DNA of 64,000 bases from Verrucomicrobiota bacterium (lineage in GTDB: Bacteria; Verrucomicrobiota; Verrucomicrobiia; Opitutales; Opitutaceae), in assembly GCA_023399155.1 (NCBI GenBank), contig JAEWQP010000004.1:124001-188000 (forward strand), read 5' to 3'. Below are positions 17,008 to 26,265 of the stretch, piece after piece. The notes below the pieces were generated by a model. It did no database searches, was not told the DNA's origin, and was given only the letters and a program-made list of their open reading frames with translations. The number at the start of each line of letters is the position of its first letter. Within the stretch, counting starts at the first letter, position 1. The translations under genes and the position numbers were made by a program.

Positions 17008-17994
17008 TCAGTGCGTCATCGCCCAGAAGATGATATTGATGGCCATGGGGTAGGCGCGCTTCTCGGCGAACTCCTGGAAGTACCACTCGGACTCGCCCTC
17101 GCGCTCCCAGCCGTCGCCCAGGTCGGTGTTGTGGCAGAGGATCGCGATCATGCGGCCCTTGTCGTCGAAGTAGGCGCGGTAGTGGACCTCGCGCGTGGTT
17201 GGATCATAGTCCCGCTCCCACGTGACGCCCGTGCCTCGATTGTAGAGCGCAGCGTGAATGCTCGGCACCTGCGGCTTTTCCTTCAGGTCGAAGACGCAGT
17301 GAAAGATCGGATGGTCGATATCGAGTTCGACTGGCTCGCGGCCGGGAACCACGCGTGCCATCTCGTCGCGCATGTTTTCCCATTCGTCCTCGCCCCAGAA
17401 ATCGTCGACCATGAGGAAACCGCCGTTGAGCAGGTGTCGGCGCAGCGCGAGGACTTCCGCCGGTGAGAACGTGAGGCGCCCCGGCTCGACGATATAGAGA
17501 AATGGATACTGCGAAAGGTCGTCTTCCGCCAGGTCCACGACCGCGGCGTCGGGGTTGACCTTGAGGCTCGTCATCTGCTGAAGACGGAAGGCGAGGTTGA
17601 GTTCGGCATCGGGATAGTCGGTGGCCCAGCGGCCCCCGCCGCGGCCGCCCCAGCCATCCCAGCCGCCGCGACCGGCCCAGCTCGTGTAGCGCACGCGCGC
17701 AAAGGTGAAGACATCGTGCTTGAATGCCGGATCCACCGACCACTCCGGCACGCCCGCGCGATCGGCCGCGGTGGTCATGACCTGGGCGGCGAGCGAGAGG
17801 GGGAGAAGAAGCACCGCAAGCAGGAGGTGGGTTGCTACCCGGCTGGCGCGGCGCGCCAGCCGGGTGAAGACGACGCGTGGCGGACCTCCTGCGACAAGCC
17901 CGGCCCGGCTGAAGCCGGGCCCTCCGGGTAGGCACGAAACAGCTGGTCCGGAGGGTGGAGCACCTGCTCCGCCGTTGAAGGGTTCCGGGTTCAC
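17008..17994 (-). CDS. DUF4159 family exported protein
   Basis: As read from GTG 17994 the protein has 328 residues. The mature part is a DUF4159 domain: Phe-Ala-Arg-Val-Arg-Tyr near residue 95, Asn-Leu-Ala-Phe-Arg-Leu-Gln-Gln-Met-Thr, then the hallmark Leu-Arg-x-x-Leu-x-Asn-Gly-Gly-Phe-Leu-x-Val-Asp-Asp-Phe-Trp-Gly. The fold is related to class I glutamine amidotransferases. A hydrophobic export segment (Leu-rich, about residues 55-70, ending Leu-Ala-Ala-Gln) precedes it. The first ~50 residues are encoded by repeat sequence with two perfect hairpins, so the true start is uncertain; no ATG lies before the export segment. The GTG overlaps the stop of the upstream metalloprotease-like gene (GTGA), which supports it. 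MoxR follows 168 bases downstream. Confidence 0.8.
   Translation of the reverse strand: MNPEPFNGGAGAPPSGPAVSCLPGGPGFSRAGLVAGGPPRVVFTRLARRASRVATHLLLAVLLLPLSLAAQVMTTAADRAGVPEWSVDPAFKHDVFTFARVRYTSWAGRGGWDGWGGRGGGRWATDYPDAELNLAFRLQQMTSLKVNPDAAVVDLAEDDLSQYPFLYIVEPGRLTFSPAEVLALRRHLLNGGFLMVDDFWGEDEWENMRDEMARVVPGREPVELDIDHPIFHCVFDLKEKPQVPSIHAALYNRGTGVTWERDYDPTTREVHYRAYFDDKGRMIAILCHNTDLGDGWEREGESEWYFQEFAEKRAYPMAINIIFWAMTH
17837..17921. repeat. Two REP-like hairpins inside the 5' part of the DUF4159 gene
   Basis: Hairpin one has 13-base perfect arms at 17837-17849 and 17853-17865 with a 3-base loop. Hairpin two has 9-base perfect arms at 17902-17910 and 17913-17921 with a GA loop. The segment between and around them is extragenic-looking. 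In the coding frame the first hairpin yields a basic run of Arg, Leu and Ala just before the export segment. Confidence 0.7.
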
Positions 17995-20555
17995 GGCGTC
18001 TCTTCTCCTGGGGAAAGTTCCAGCAGCAATTCGTGCGCGGCGCGAAAGCGCGGCGCCTCCTCGAGCGCGAGGAGCACGTGGCGTCGTGCGGTGGATGGGT
18101 CGATAGCGCGGAGCTGTCGCGCGATGCGGTGATGGATCGCCGCGCGGTCCGGAGGCTCGAGCGCGAGGAGCGAAGTCCCGGCGCGCGCGGCGGCGGCGCG
18201 TCCGCCCGTGGACTCGTGGGCCGCAAGCAGGCTGCGCCAGGGCGTCTCCGCAAGCGGCTGGATGGCGAGCCAGCGCTCCGCCGCGGCCATCACGCCGGCG
18301 GGATCGCCGCGCGCCTCCGCCAACTCGTGCAGCCGGATGACGGGATCGAGGGCATCGCCCTCGTGGCCGACGATGTCCTCGAGGACGGCGCGCTCCGCCT
18401 CGACGTCGCCAAGTTCCCGATACACGCGCGCGAGGAGCCGATGTGGCGACTCGTTTCCCGGGAAATGGCGGTCGCCGGCAGTGAGCCGCTCGAGCTCGCT
18501 GCGCGCCGCCGCCCAGTCGCGCGCCAGCATGGCGGTGCGGGCGCGGTCGAGGATTGCCGCGTAATGGTTGGGATTGAGCGCAGCCATGAGACGTGTCGCC
18601 GGGTTCCCGGGCTCATCGAGTGTGAGCCCATCCGCAAATGCATCCGCCGCCTGGGCGGCGTACCTGGAAAATGCGTCATCCAGCGCCTCCAGCGGACCGT
18701 AGACCTCGGCGAGGGCGAGATTCGCCTCCGTGCCTTCGCCCAGCATCGCCAGGACCGAGCGCATGCGCTCGAACCCGTGGCTCTCCACCAGGAAGCGCAC
18801 CACGAGGTAGGATTGGTAGTAGGCGAACTGCGTGTCCTCGCCGCTCTGTGCGTCGAGAAACGCGGCGCTCATGCCCGAGATCGGACGCAGCCTGCCGTCG
18901 CTGATGCGCCGGTGCCACGGGATGGACATGCGCTGGCCCCAGGCCGGATCGGCAAGGGTCTCCTCGTAGACGGAGAGGCCCTCGCTGAGCCAGCGCGGCA
19001 TGCGGTTGCGGGTGAGCGCGAGCGTGATGACGTGCGCGTACTCGTGCCAAAGCACCGCCTCCCAGTTGGCGCGGCGCGACGCCGGGCTGTTGATCGTGAC
19101 GACATGTCCGAAACACACTCCGAGGAACCCACCCGCGCCGGGCATGCCGAAGGTGCGCACGGCAAAATCCTTCGGGTCGGGAAAAATCTCGACTGTCGTC
19201 GGCTGGTCCAGCCGCAGGCCGTAGCGCTGAGTGAGTTCGTCATGTGCACGTTCGAGCAGTGCGAGTGCGCGATCGCCGTAAACGGGCGCTTCCGCCGCAC
19301 CCATCCGCACCGTGAATCGCGGCGTGCGCATCGCCGTCATGCCCGAGACCTGTTCGTGAAGCTGCGCGAGATTGAACGCCGTGACGCTGTAGCGGTCCTG
19401 TTCCTGCGCCTGCAGGGCCAGCGCCCAGCCTTCCTCGTCGCGGCCGAGCCTGAGCAGGCTTTGCGCAAGCTCCAGGCGTGCGGGCGAGTAGTCGGGGTCG
19501 AGCGCGACGGCGAGGCGCAGCGACTCGGCCGATTCCGCGAAACGGTAGCGCTGGGCGAGCTTGGTGCCGATGATATGGTCGACCCGGGGATTCTCCGCCC
19601 AGCTGCCCAGGGCCGCCTCGCGTGCGCGATGCGCGGCGGGCATGTCGTTGCGCAGGTGCGCGACCACGGCGCTCAACGCGTGGGCGTCGGGATGGCGGGG
19701 ATTCACGGCGAGCACGGCGTCGATCTCGGCCGTGGCGGCATCGAGCTGCTCGGCGTCAATCCAGTGCTCGGCGAGCAGGAGCCGCGCGGCGGCAAAGTGG
19801 GGATTCACCGCCAGGGCGCGCGTCGCGTGGTCGAGCAGATGGGTGCGATCACCATCGAGAAACGCGGCGGCGAGTCCCGCGTGCATTTCCGGATCGTCGC
19901 GAAACACGCGAAGCCCCGCCTCGAAGGTGCGGGCCGCGAGCGCATCGTCGCCTTTCTCCAGCGCGAGCCGCCCGGCGGCGAGAAAGGCGCGCCGCACGGG
20001 TGGCGCGCTGGTTTGCGCGGGCTTGAGGAAGTTCTCGAGCACGAGGCGCGGTTCGGCACCGAGCAGGAGGGCGGCTTCTCCGAGAGCGACGAGTTCGGCC
20101 TCGCTGCTGACCCGACGCTGTCGGCCCAGGACGAGGATGCGGAGTTGCTCCATGAAGCCGGTGGCACGTTCGGGCTCGCCGGAAAAGCGCGCCGCCTCGA
20201 GCCCGAGCCGCCGCAGGTCGAGACTGAGCGGCGCGTCCTCGAGCGCGGTGTCGACACGTGCAAGAGCGTCGGCGTAGCGACCCAGTGCGAGCAGCGCCTG
20301 AACCTCGATGCGCGCTGCCGCGTCGTCGCGTCCCGCGAAGATCGAGTCGACTTCGCGATGGGCTTGGGCGGCGAGGCTCGCCGCCTGCTCGTAGTCGCCT
20401 CGGTGCCATGCGGACGACGCGGCGGCGATGTCGGCGAAGGCCGCCGTACAGGCGAGGCCTGCAGCCAGCCCGCCGGAAAGCAGCGCGAGCACACGTGCGA
20501 ATCTCGAGGGCGCACGGTGTCGGGAGAACCAGCGGTCCGGAGGGAAGGTCCGCAT
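17991..20555 (-). CDS. TPR protein with a gluzincin (HEXXH) metalloprotease domain
   Basis: An 854-residue exported protein. The signal peptide lies around residues 15-42 (basic start, Leu-Ala-Leu-Leu-Ser-Gly-Gly core, ending Ala-Ala-Phe-Ala). Residues about 45-430 are TPR-type helical pairs. A peptidase-MA-like domain follows with His504-Glu-Tyr-Ala-His508 and the third ligand candidate Glu525 in Trp-Leu-Ser-Glu-Gly, 17 residues after the second histidine. More TPRs complete the C-terminus. ATG 20555 is chosen because it opens the signal peptide; the frame upstream to 20873 has no coding character. The stop overlaps the DUF4159 GTG. It is the first gene of the MoxR array and is preceded by a terminator-bounded gap, so a promoter probably lies between 20556 and 20877. 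Zinc protease activity is likely but inferred. Confidence 0.8.
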   Translation of the reverse strand: MRTFPPDRWFSRHRAPSRFARVLALLSGGLAAGLACTAAFADIAAASSAWHRGDYEQAASLAAQAHREVDSIFAGRDDAAARIEVQALLALGRYADALARVDTALEDAPLSLDLRRLGLEAARFSGEPERATGFMEQLRILVLGRQRRVSSEAELVALGEAALLLGAEPRLVLENFLKPAQTSAPPVRRAFLAAGRLALEKGDDALAARTFEAGLRVFRDDPEMHAGLAAAFLDGDRTHLLDHATRALAVNPHFAAARLLLAEHWIDAEQLDAATAEIDAVLAVNPRHPDAHALSAVVAHLRNDMPAAHRAREAALGSWAENPRVDHIIGTKLAQRYRFAESAESLRLAVALDPDYSPARLELAQSLLRLGRDEEGWALALQAQEQDRYSVTAFNLAQLHEQVSGMTAMRTPRFTVRMGAAEAPVYGDRALALLERAHDELTQRYGLRLDQPTTVEIFPDPKDFAVRTFGMPGAGGFLGVCFGHVVTINSPASRRANWEAVLWHEYAHVITLALTRNRMPRWLSEGLSVYEETLADPAWGQRMSIPWHRRISDGRLRPISGMSAAFLDAQSGEDTQFAYYQSYLVVRFLVESHGFERMRSVLAMLGEGTEANLALAEVYGPLEALDDAFSRYAAQAADAFADGLTLDEPGNPATRLMAALNPNHYAAILDRARTAMLARDWAAARSELERLTAGDRHFPGNESPHRLLARVYRELGDVEAERAVLEDIVGHEGDALDPVIRLHELAEARGDPAGVMAAAERWLAIQPLAETPWRSLLAAHESTGGRAAAARAGTSLLALEPPDRAAIHHRIARQLRAIDPSTARRHVLLALEEAPRFRAAHELLLELSPGEETP

Positions 20556-20877
20556 GGATGGAGCGTTTTGCGAAGTTGCGAGGTGGCAAGCGGCCGGGGC
20601 GTTTCCAAAGAGGAAACGTGAGCCGCGTCGGTTCCTTGACCCGAGTCGCGAGGCCAGAGACGCCGCGTGACCGCAGCGGTTTCCGTCGGTGTTCAGGTTT
20701 CGAGAAATCGATCTCGCGCGTGCGGCTGCACTCGATGTTTCGTGGGCGCAGGCCCGGTCGGCGCGCGGGGCGTCCCACAGGGCGCGCGACAGCCGCGCCA
20801 CGTCGGCTGACGGGAACGTCTCGGGTTCGCGTGGTTGGCGAGCCCGCGCGCCGGCGGGGCGCAGGGTGTACACGCAA

Positions 20878-20908
20878 GCGGGCGTCCGGGACGAACCCGG
20901 ACGCCCGC
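20878..20908 (-). terminator. Stem-loop after the TonB-dependent receptor gene
   Basis: Perfect 13-base arms (20878-20890 and 20896-20908) with a five-base loop lie 26 bases past the receptor stop. On the minus strand the stem is followed by TTGCGT, a weak T tract. The strong stem and position make it a likely transcription terminator or 3'-end protector. Confidence 0.7.
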
Positions 20909-20934
20909 GATGGGAGAACTCGCGCAGCGCGCTG

Positions 20935-23900
20935 CTAGAACGAGAACGTGTTGCTTACGAACCACTCCTGTGCCGGAGCGATGCGCGCCGCCGCCCAGGT
21001 GCGGCCGTCCGGCTGCACCGAGATCGGGATGAGGTCGTCATCGGCGAACGCGTTGCGCACGTTCAACTGGATGCGCCAGCGGACGCGGTCGGTGAGCGCG
21101 CGCTCATAGCTGACCCACAGGTCGACGGCATCCTCGGACGGACCATAGTACGGGCTGGAGAGATCGAAGCTCGCGAGGCCGCCTTCTCCCGGGAGCACCG
21201 GGTAGCCGATCACGACCTTGTCCTGCCAGCGGTACGAGCCGCCGATGCCTACGCCCTTCAGTGCGCCCTCGGTGAACGAGTAATTCGTCACGAGGTTGAA
21301 GCGCCACTTGCGGATCTCCGATGCGGATGCGTTCTCCTGGAGCTTCATCAGCGTGTATTGCGAGCGGAAGTTCGTCCAGGCGCCGTTGTTCCAGATCACG
21401 TTCGTCGGATCGTCGAAGTGAGCGTTGAACATGACCATGTCGCCGGCTGCACCGTGCACCGTGGCCGAACCGATCTGCGTGGTGAGGTAGTCGACGAGTT
21501 CGTCGAGCCTCTCACCACCGACGTTGACGCGAACCGCTTCGGTCCTTGAGGCGTTGAAGGCGATGCGCCAGTTCGGCAGCGGATTCGCGGTGAGTTCGAA
21601 CTCGTAGCCCTCCGATTCCGAGTCGGCCGTCACGGCGAAGCCCTGCAGGCTCGGGTTGTTGCGGTAGTCATACACGCTCGCCGGGTCGGGCATGAACGCC
21701 GCCGGGTTCGCCGCGTAGGTGGCGCGATCGGTCAGAGCCGACTCGGTGGTCGGTCCCGTGCCGTAGTTCCAGGCCTCGAAGTATCCGCGGGCCGAGAGGA
21801 ACCGCTGGATGTCGTTCCAGGCGCGGATCGAAGCGTCGCGCATCGCGACCGACTCCTCCGGGGTCTGCAACCGGGAACCCGCGGGCGGCGGCTGGGACGG
21901 GGTGGCGTTCACCTTGTCCTGCGACCAGACCGAGCGCCCGAAGTCGTTCACGTAATGCGGGATCCAGTCGTGACGGATGTTATCCGTCTCGCGGGTGGCC
22001 CACGCGTACCCGGACATGCGATACAGCATGATGTTACGCCAGTTCAGGCCGTTCTTGATCGTGTTCGTCAGGCCGCTGGCGTCGAGCTGCGTGTCCGCGT
22101 TGACCAGCTTGGTCTCGTATTTGAGGGCGCGCAGCGAATACTTGCCGTCCTTGGTGGAGAGCAGGACGCCATATTCCTTGGTGCTTCCGGATGGATTGCC
22201 GATGACCGCGCCGTAGATGTCGCGGCGGGTGTTGGTCACCTGGAAGTTGCTCGACTTGTTGTAGGACAGGCTGACGTTGAGCGGCAGCGGGTCGTCCTCG
22301 AGCAAACGGTTCAGGTGCACCACCACACCGCCGGCCGTGGAGTGATCCTTGTAGACCGAGTACGACTGGTTGCTGTTCAGGTTGAACGGCCCGTTCGGCA
22401 GCGCGTAGGGCCGGCTCGCGGCGTCGCCCGAGGTGTTCAGGTTGAGGATCGCGCGGTTGCTCGCCACGGAGGCCGCGGTGACGGCGCGATTCGTGACCTC
22501 ATCATAGCGCCAGCCGAGGGTGGGGACGATCGCGTCGTTCCACATGAAGGCCTGCCACGAACCGGCGTATGACTTGGTCGTGCGGCGGGTCTTCGACGAG
22601 TTGCGGAGGAGGCTCAGGTCCTCGCCGTCGTTGTAGCGCAGCAGGTTCATCTGGTAGTTCGTCGTCCAGCCCACGTAGTTGGCCGGGTTCGAATTCTGGA
22701 GGAACTCCGTCTGGCCCGCAGGCAGGGCGCTCGGGTTGAACATGGGCGAGAGGTTGGCCGGCACCGTCCACGGGTCGCCGAAGTTGACGCCGGTCGGATT
22801 TCTCCAGGTGGTGTCGAAGTAGTAGAGGTTGCCGTCGTTCAGGGTGATCGGCGCCGAGATGCGCGGGATGTCGGCTCCCAGGGCGGACTCGCGGCTGGCG
22901 ATCGAGGGCCCGAGGTAGATGACGGCGACGGGCGGACGGTTGTTGATGCCGTTCAGGTTGCCGTCGACCCGCGTCCAGTAAGAGTCCCACGCCCGATTGT
23001 TGGCATACATCTGCCAGGAGCGGGTCTCGACCGAGTATTCCTCGTCGCTATAGACGCCATTGAGGCGGTGCCGGCCGAGGATTCTAGCCAGGAGCGAGTC
23101 GCGTTCGAAGTAGTCGGTCGCCCGCAGTTCGCCGAAGACCGAGGCGCGACGATACTCGCGATCGCTGTCGTAGGAGGTGCCGGTGCCCGGGCCGCCGAGC
23201 ACATAGGGCCGGCCGAAGTTCGCGTTGGTCGGGGCGGCGGTCGCCGCCACGTCGGGGCGATCCTGGAAGTTGCGCAGGATGTCGATCGTGAGCGTCGGAC
23301 TGTTGCCGAGCAGCGCCTGGCCGCCACGTTCGTATTTCTGGCGGTCATACGTCAGCTGCACGCCGACGCGATCGTTGAGGCCGGTCTGGGAGAAATCGAC
23401 ATTGTAGGCATCCCAGGCCTCGAATTCCGACTTCGTGGGACCGTCGATCAGGTTCTCATAGAAGTCGAACACGGTGTCGTCGAGCAGCGACGCGGTGCGG
23501 TACTGGCCGAACTGCGAGTTCGGCAGCCGCGCAATGCCCGCGTAGGAGCTCAGGCTCGTGAGACCGAAGAACGGCTGCGAATAACGCTGGCCGATGAGGT
23601 TCTCGCTCGAACTCCGGAGCGCGCCGGTCGACGTGCGTGCGCCGGTGTTGACGTAGCCGCCGTAGATGCGGTCAAGCGCGCCGGTGTTGCCGTCGAGAAA
23701 CCAGGCGGGCTGCTGCTGGTCGATGCCACCGCCGCTGAGCCAGGGATTGATCGAGCTGAGTGCGGCGCCGACCTCGTAGCCGTTGTTGATCGCGAGCTTG
23801 CCCATGCCGCCCTGCAGGCTGGTCATGTCGACCGGCCGGAACCAAGGGGTGATTGAATCGTTGGGCGGGATGATGCGCGGACGGTTGGCCTCGATGTCGC

Positions 23901-24738
23901 CGTTCTCGTAGCGCACCTTCAGGCTGGTACGGCCGCCCTCGATCAGCTTGGGATCGAAGCGAATCATGCCGTAGATGCGCTTGTCGTCCTCGAAGGCGGG
24001 CTCCTGCTTGAACTTCTCCTCGTCCCACAGTCCGGCCACGCGAATGGCGAGGACGTCTTCGACGATCTCCTTGTTCAGGTCGATGCTCGCACGCTGGCTG
24101 CCGTAGGACCCGATGCGGTACTCCACGTTGCCGGTGTCGCGAAACTCAGCGTTGCGCAACGAGGCATTCACGATGCCGGCGGGGCTGCCGAGACCGAACA
24201 GGATCGAGTTGGGACCGCGCTGAATGTCGATGCGATCGACGTTATAGCTGTCCCACGGGATGTCCGTGACGAAGAAGTCGCGGGTGTTGTCCGCCGAGGC
24301 GAGACCGCGCACGCGATTGGCGCTGGCGGGCGCGCGAAGCGAACCGGATTCGTCGAGGCTCGTCGCGTTGCCCAGGCCGGCATACGTGCCGCGGGTGCCG
24401 GCGACTTCCGCGTTGGTCGTGTACTGCAGGAGCGTGCTGTTGTCCGTCGCGCCGATGTCACGGATGTATTCCGGCGTGATGACGGAGATGGCGGAACCGA
24501 CGTCGCGCAAGTTCGTGCGGATGCGGGTTCCGGCGAGCGTCTCGGTTGCCTGATAACCGTAGTCCGCCTGTGCCGTCACTTCGAACGGCGAAAGCGTGAC
24601 CATTTCTTCCTCGTCTTCTTCCGGGGCGGAGGCCGCTGCGCGCGTTCCTCCGGGGGCCGTGGTCTGCGCCACGAGGAACGACGGAAAAGCGCCGACCGCA
24701 AGGGCGGCGCAAATGCTGACTATGGGTTTTCGATTCAT
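20935..24738 (-). CDS. TonB-dependent outer membrane receptor (Opitutaceae type)
   Basis: A 1267-residue receptor that imports a scarce substrate across the outer membrane using TonB energy. It has a signal peptide (about residues 1-25), an acidic run followed by Met-Val-Thr-Leu-Ser-Pro-Phe-Glu-Val that serves as the TonB-box region in opitutacean receptors, a plug domain (about 60-200, with Val-Gly-Ser-Ala-Ile-Ser-Val-Ile-Thr-Pro-Glu-Tyr and the Ile-Asp-Ile-Gln-Arg-Gly-Pro-Asn motif), and a long beta-barrel that ends in aromatic Phe-Ser-Phe. At 1267 residues it is longer than classical siderophore receptors (about 700-800), as is common for SusC-like and verrucomicrobial receptors. No SusD or transport partner is adjacent, so the substrate cannot be read from context. 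The 760-base leader upstream is unusually long. Confidence 0.92.
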   Translation of the reverse strand: MNRKPIVSICAALAVGAFPSFLVAQTTAPGGTRAAASAPEEDEEEMVTLSPFEVTAQADYGYQATETLAGTRIRTNLRDVGSAISVITPEYIRDIGATDNSTLLQYTTNAEVAGTRGTYAGLGNATSLDESGSLRAPASANRVRGLASADNTRDFFVTDIPWDSYNVDRIDIQRGPNSILFGLGSPAGIVNASLRNAEFRDTGNVEYRIGSYGSQRASIDLNKEIVEDVLAIRVAGLWDEEKFKQEPAFEDDKRIYGMIRFDPKLIEGGRTSLKVRYENGDIEANRPRIIPPNDSITPWFRPVDMTSLQGGMGKLAINNGYEVGAALSSINPWLSGGGIDQQQPAWFLDGNTGALDRIYGGYVNTGARTSTGALRSSSENLIGQRYSQPFFGLTSLSSYAGIARLPNSQFGQYRTASLLDDTVFDFYENLIDGPTKSEFEAWDAYNVDFSQTGLNDRVGVQLTYDRQKYERGGQALLGNSPTLTIDILRNFQDRPDVAATAAPTNANFGRPYVLGGPGTGTSYDSDREYRRASVFGELRATDYFERDSLLARILGRHRLNGVYSDEEYSVETRSWQMYANNRAWDSYWTRVDGNLNGINNRPPVAVIYLGPSIASRESALGADIPRISAPITLNDGNLYYFDTTWRNPTGVNFGDPWTVPANLSPMFNPSALPAGQTEFLQNSNPANYVGWTTNYQMNLLRYNDGEDLSLLRNSSKTRRTTKSYAGSWQAFMWNDAIVPTLGWRYDEVTNRAVTAASVASNRAILNLNTSGDAASRPYALPNGPFNLNSNQSYSVYKDHSTAGGVVVHLNRLLEDDPLPLNVSLSYNKSSNFQVTNTRRDIYGAVIGNPSGSTKEYGVLLSTKDGKYSLRALKYETKLVNADTQLDASGLTNTIKNGLNWRNIMLYRMSGYAWATRETDNIRHDWIPHYVNDFGRSVWSQDKVNATPSQPPPAGSRLQTPEESVAMRDASIRAWNDIQRFLSARGYFEAWNYGTGPTTESALTDRATYAANPAAFMPDPASVYDYRNNPSLQGFAVTADSESEGYEFELTANPLPNWRIAFNASRTEAVRVNVGGERLDELVDYLTTQIGSATVHGAAGDMVMFNAHFDDPTNVIWNNGAWTNFRSQYTLMKLQENASASEIRKWRFNLVTNYSFTEGALKGVGIGGSYRWQDKVVIGYPVLPGEGGLASFDLSSPYYGPSEDAVDLWVSYERALTDRVRWRIQLNVRNAFADDDLIPISVQPDGRTWAAARIAPAQEWFVSNTFSF

Positions 24739-25501
24739 CGTGCTATGGTTGGTTACTGGCCGTTTGGGTTCATCGTTTTCGGACCGAAGTCGACACGCCC
24801 CACACTGGACCGATGCCGGGTTACCAGGACGCCTCGGCCCGCGCGCTCCCGGCGTCGAACCCCACCGGACCCAGCCGCGGAGGGCGGGTGCTCGGCACGA
24901 GTTTCGACCGCGGGCCCGACGCTTCCTGACGATCGCGTCGGGAGGGGGCGATGTGCGCCGTCGCGTCGAGCGACAGGGAAGCGCGGAGAGCGCTCGAACG
25001 ATCGAGCGAGTTTTGGGGACAAAACATGGGGGGACTGCGCTGTAGACGAGCTAGGCCACCTTTTCCGTTAACGCAAACTTAAGGGCCTGTGTCGTCGGGC
25101 TAATAGGTCGACTGGCGGTTTCGTATCCCCGTGCGGCGTATCCACCGGTGTCGGATCGGGCTCGATCGTGCGCCAAGCTAGGACTCCAGGGAGGCTTGGG
25201 ACACCGGTGCCCTGCCCGAGGGCCGCCGCTGCGATCGGCGCTGCCTCTTTAGGCATATCCGGCCCTGCCGGAATCGCAGAATCGGCACGACACACTCACC
25301 CGTGCGCGCGTCCCGGCCGGGCCGCAGCCCTCCAGGCCGGGGCGGTGGAGGATCGAGGTTCCGACGGAGCAGCCTGGAAGCCTGCCGGTGGAGTTCACCC
25401 GGACCGACCTGGTGCGGTCGCGCATGAGCCGCGGCGCGCGACGATGGGTCGGGCGCGCACCCGGCTTGCCGTGATAGACGCCCTTCCTAAGTCTTGGCGG
25501 C
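24739..25501. other. Long intergenic leader without a protein gene
   Basis: This 763-base divergent gap separates the receptor gene (minus) from the MmcQ-like gene (plus). No open frame in it has coding character. It must contain the promoters of both genes. The part at 25143-25279 folds strongly and is listed separately. The part at 25300-25440 is GC-rich with no recognised element. Confidence 0.6.
25143..25279. other. Candidate structured RNA or regulatory fold (two adjacent multi-branch structures)
   Basis: Domain one: outer arms CACCGGTGTC (25143-25152) and GACACCGGTG (25200-25209) enclose a GATCG/CGATC hairpin (25154-25158 with 25163-25167) and a CCAAGC/GCTTGG stem (25173-25178 with 25194-25199). 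Domain two: outer arms 25229-25235 (CTGCGAT) and 25273-25279 (ATCGCAG) enclose hairpins TGCCT/AGGCA (25242-25246 with 25251-25255) and TCCGGC/GCCGGA (25258-25263 with 25267-25272). All pairings listed are perfect. I do not recognise a known riboswitch or ncRNA family. Either strand could be the transcribed one: the receptor leader (minus) or the MmcQ leader (plus). Confidence 0.4.
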
Positions 25502-25870
25502 GTGCGCTTGGAAGCTCTCCGCCAGTTTGCCCTGTCACTCCCGCATACCCGCTTCGTGAAGCAGTGGGGTGAATGTCTGGTCTTCAAGGTCGCGGACAAG
25601 ATGTTCCTGATTCTGACACTTGAGGCCGGAACCCTCGACGGCGCGGTGTTCAAATGTACGCCCGAGGAGTTTGATGGGCTGACCGGGATCGAGGGGATTG
25701 ACCAGGCGCCCTACTGCGCAAAGCGCCACTGGGTGCGCGTGAGCGATTTTCTCGCTCTCGCGCCGGACGAACTCGAGCGGCGGATCCGGCGCAGCTACGA
25801 CCTCGTGTTCGCGAAGCTGCCCAAGAAAACTCAGGCGGCTCTCGGCACGCCGCCGGTTGGCGTCCGCTAA
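25502..25870 (+). CDS. MmcQ/YjbR-like protein
   Basis: A 122-residue soluble protein of the MmcQ/YjbR family (CyaY-like fold). The usual marks are present: an N-terminal helix Leu-Arg-Gln-Phe-Ala-Leu-Ser-Leu-Pro-His, a beta-strand Phe-Lys-Val-Ala-Asp-Lys-Met-Phe, Phe-Lys-Cys-Thr-Pro-Glu-Glu-Phe, and the C-terminal Trp-Val-Arg-Val and Leu-Glu-Arg-Arg-Ile-Arg-Arg-Ser-Tyr-Asp-Leu-Val. The start is GTG 25502, with no good ribosome site visible; the family's usual beginning supports it. Proteins of this family are often called DNA-binding but the biochemical role is poorly known. It has no obvious partner here. Confidence 0.85.
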   Translation: MRLEALRQFALSLPHTRFVKQWGECLVFKVADKMFLILTLEAGTLDGAVFKCTPEEFDGLTGIEGIDQAPYCAKRHWVRVSDFLALAPDELERRIRRSYDLVFAKLPKKTQAALGTPPVGVR

Positions 25871-26039
25871 GTGGATACCACCGGTTTGCCGCGCTGCTGC
25901 GCGTCGTGCCGCGGCGGGCGCAGGGCACGCGCCGCAGCGCCACTGTCGCTTCAGCGAGAAGCCACCGTGTCGCGTCGCCGCATCGCCGCTAATGAATGCG
26001 CGCGTCGCGGTTTGCGCCGGGATTTGAACCTAGACTCAC
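25871..26039. other. Intergenic stretch upstream of the riboswitch-like element
   Basis: This part probably includes the promoter for the nrdDG transcript. No coding frame or repeat is recognised. A short tRNA-like T-arm sequence on the minus strand (about 26022-26036) has no acceptor, D or anticodon arm and is not a tRNA gene. Confidence 0.4.
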
Positions 26040-26265
26040 CCGGCGTTCGGGCGGATGAATCACGGCGTTCTTTTCAACATGCTTCCAGCGCGGGGAAGGC
26101 CGTGAGAACCGGCCACAGTCGCGCTGCGGTAACGGGTCACGAAGCTCCAGGCGGCGCGTTTCGAGAACACGCGCCGCGTCACGGCCAATCGTGCGGTGTC
26201 ATGCCGCCGGTGAAGGTGGAGCGGAGGTGCGGAATCGCGGTTCAATCCTGGACCTGCGGTGCCGC
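26040..26265 (+). promoter_or_regulatory. Cobalamin (B12) riboswitch-like leader upstream of nrdD
   Basis: The plus strand carries the B12-aptamer core in the right order: GGGGAAGG (26092-26099), then CCGTGAGAACCGG (26100-26112), then CACAGTCGCGCTGCGGTAAC (26114-26133), which match the consensus GGGAA, GGTGAAAATCC and CTGTCCCGCAACNGTAA segments. A variable-arm hairpin follows (perfect 9-base stem 26151-26159 with 26169-26177). Near the 3' end CCTGGACCTGC (26247-26257) resembles the conserved closing motif AGGAGACCTGC. The P1 closing pairs are not clear to me. Only nrdD lies downstream on this strand, about 325 bases away. B12 riboswitches normally switch genes off when cobalamin is plentiful. 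The core match is convincing; the exact boundaries are approximate. Confidence 0.75.

Noticed and set aside
26018..26040. tRNA-like T-arm on the minus strand (GGTTCAAATCCCGG)
   Set aside because: The T-stem has a mismatch and no acceptor, D or anticodon arm can be built around it.
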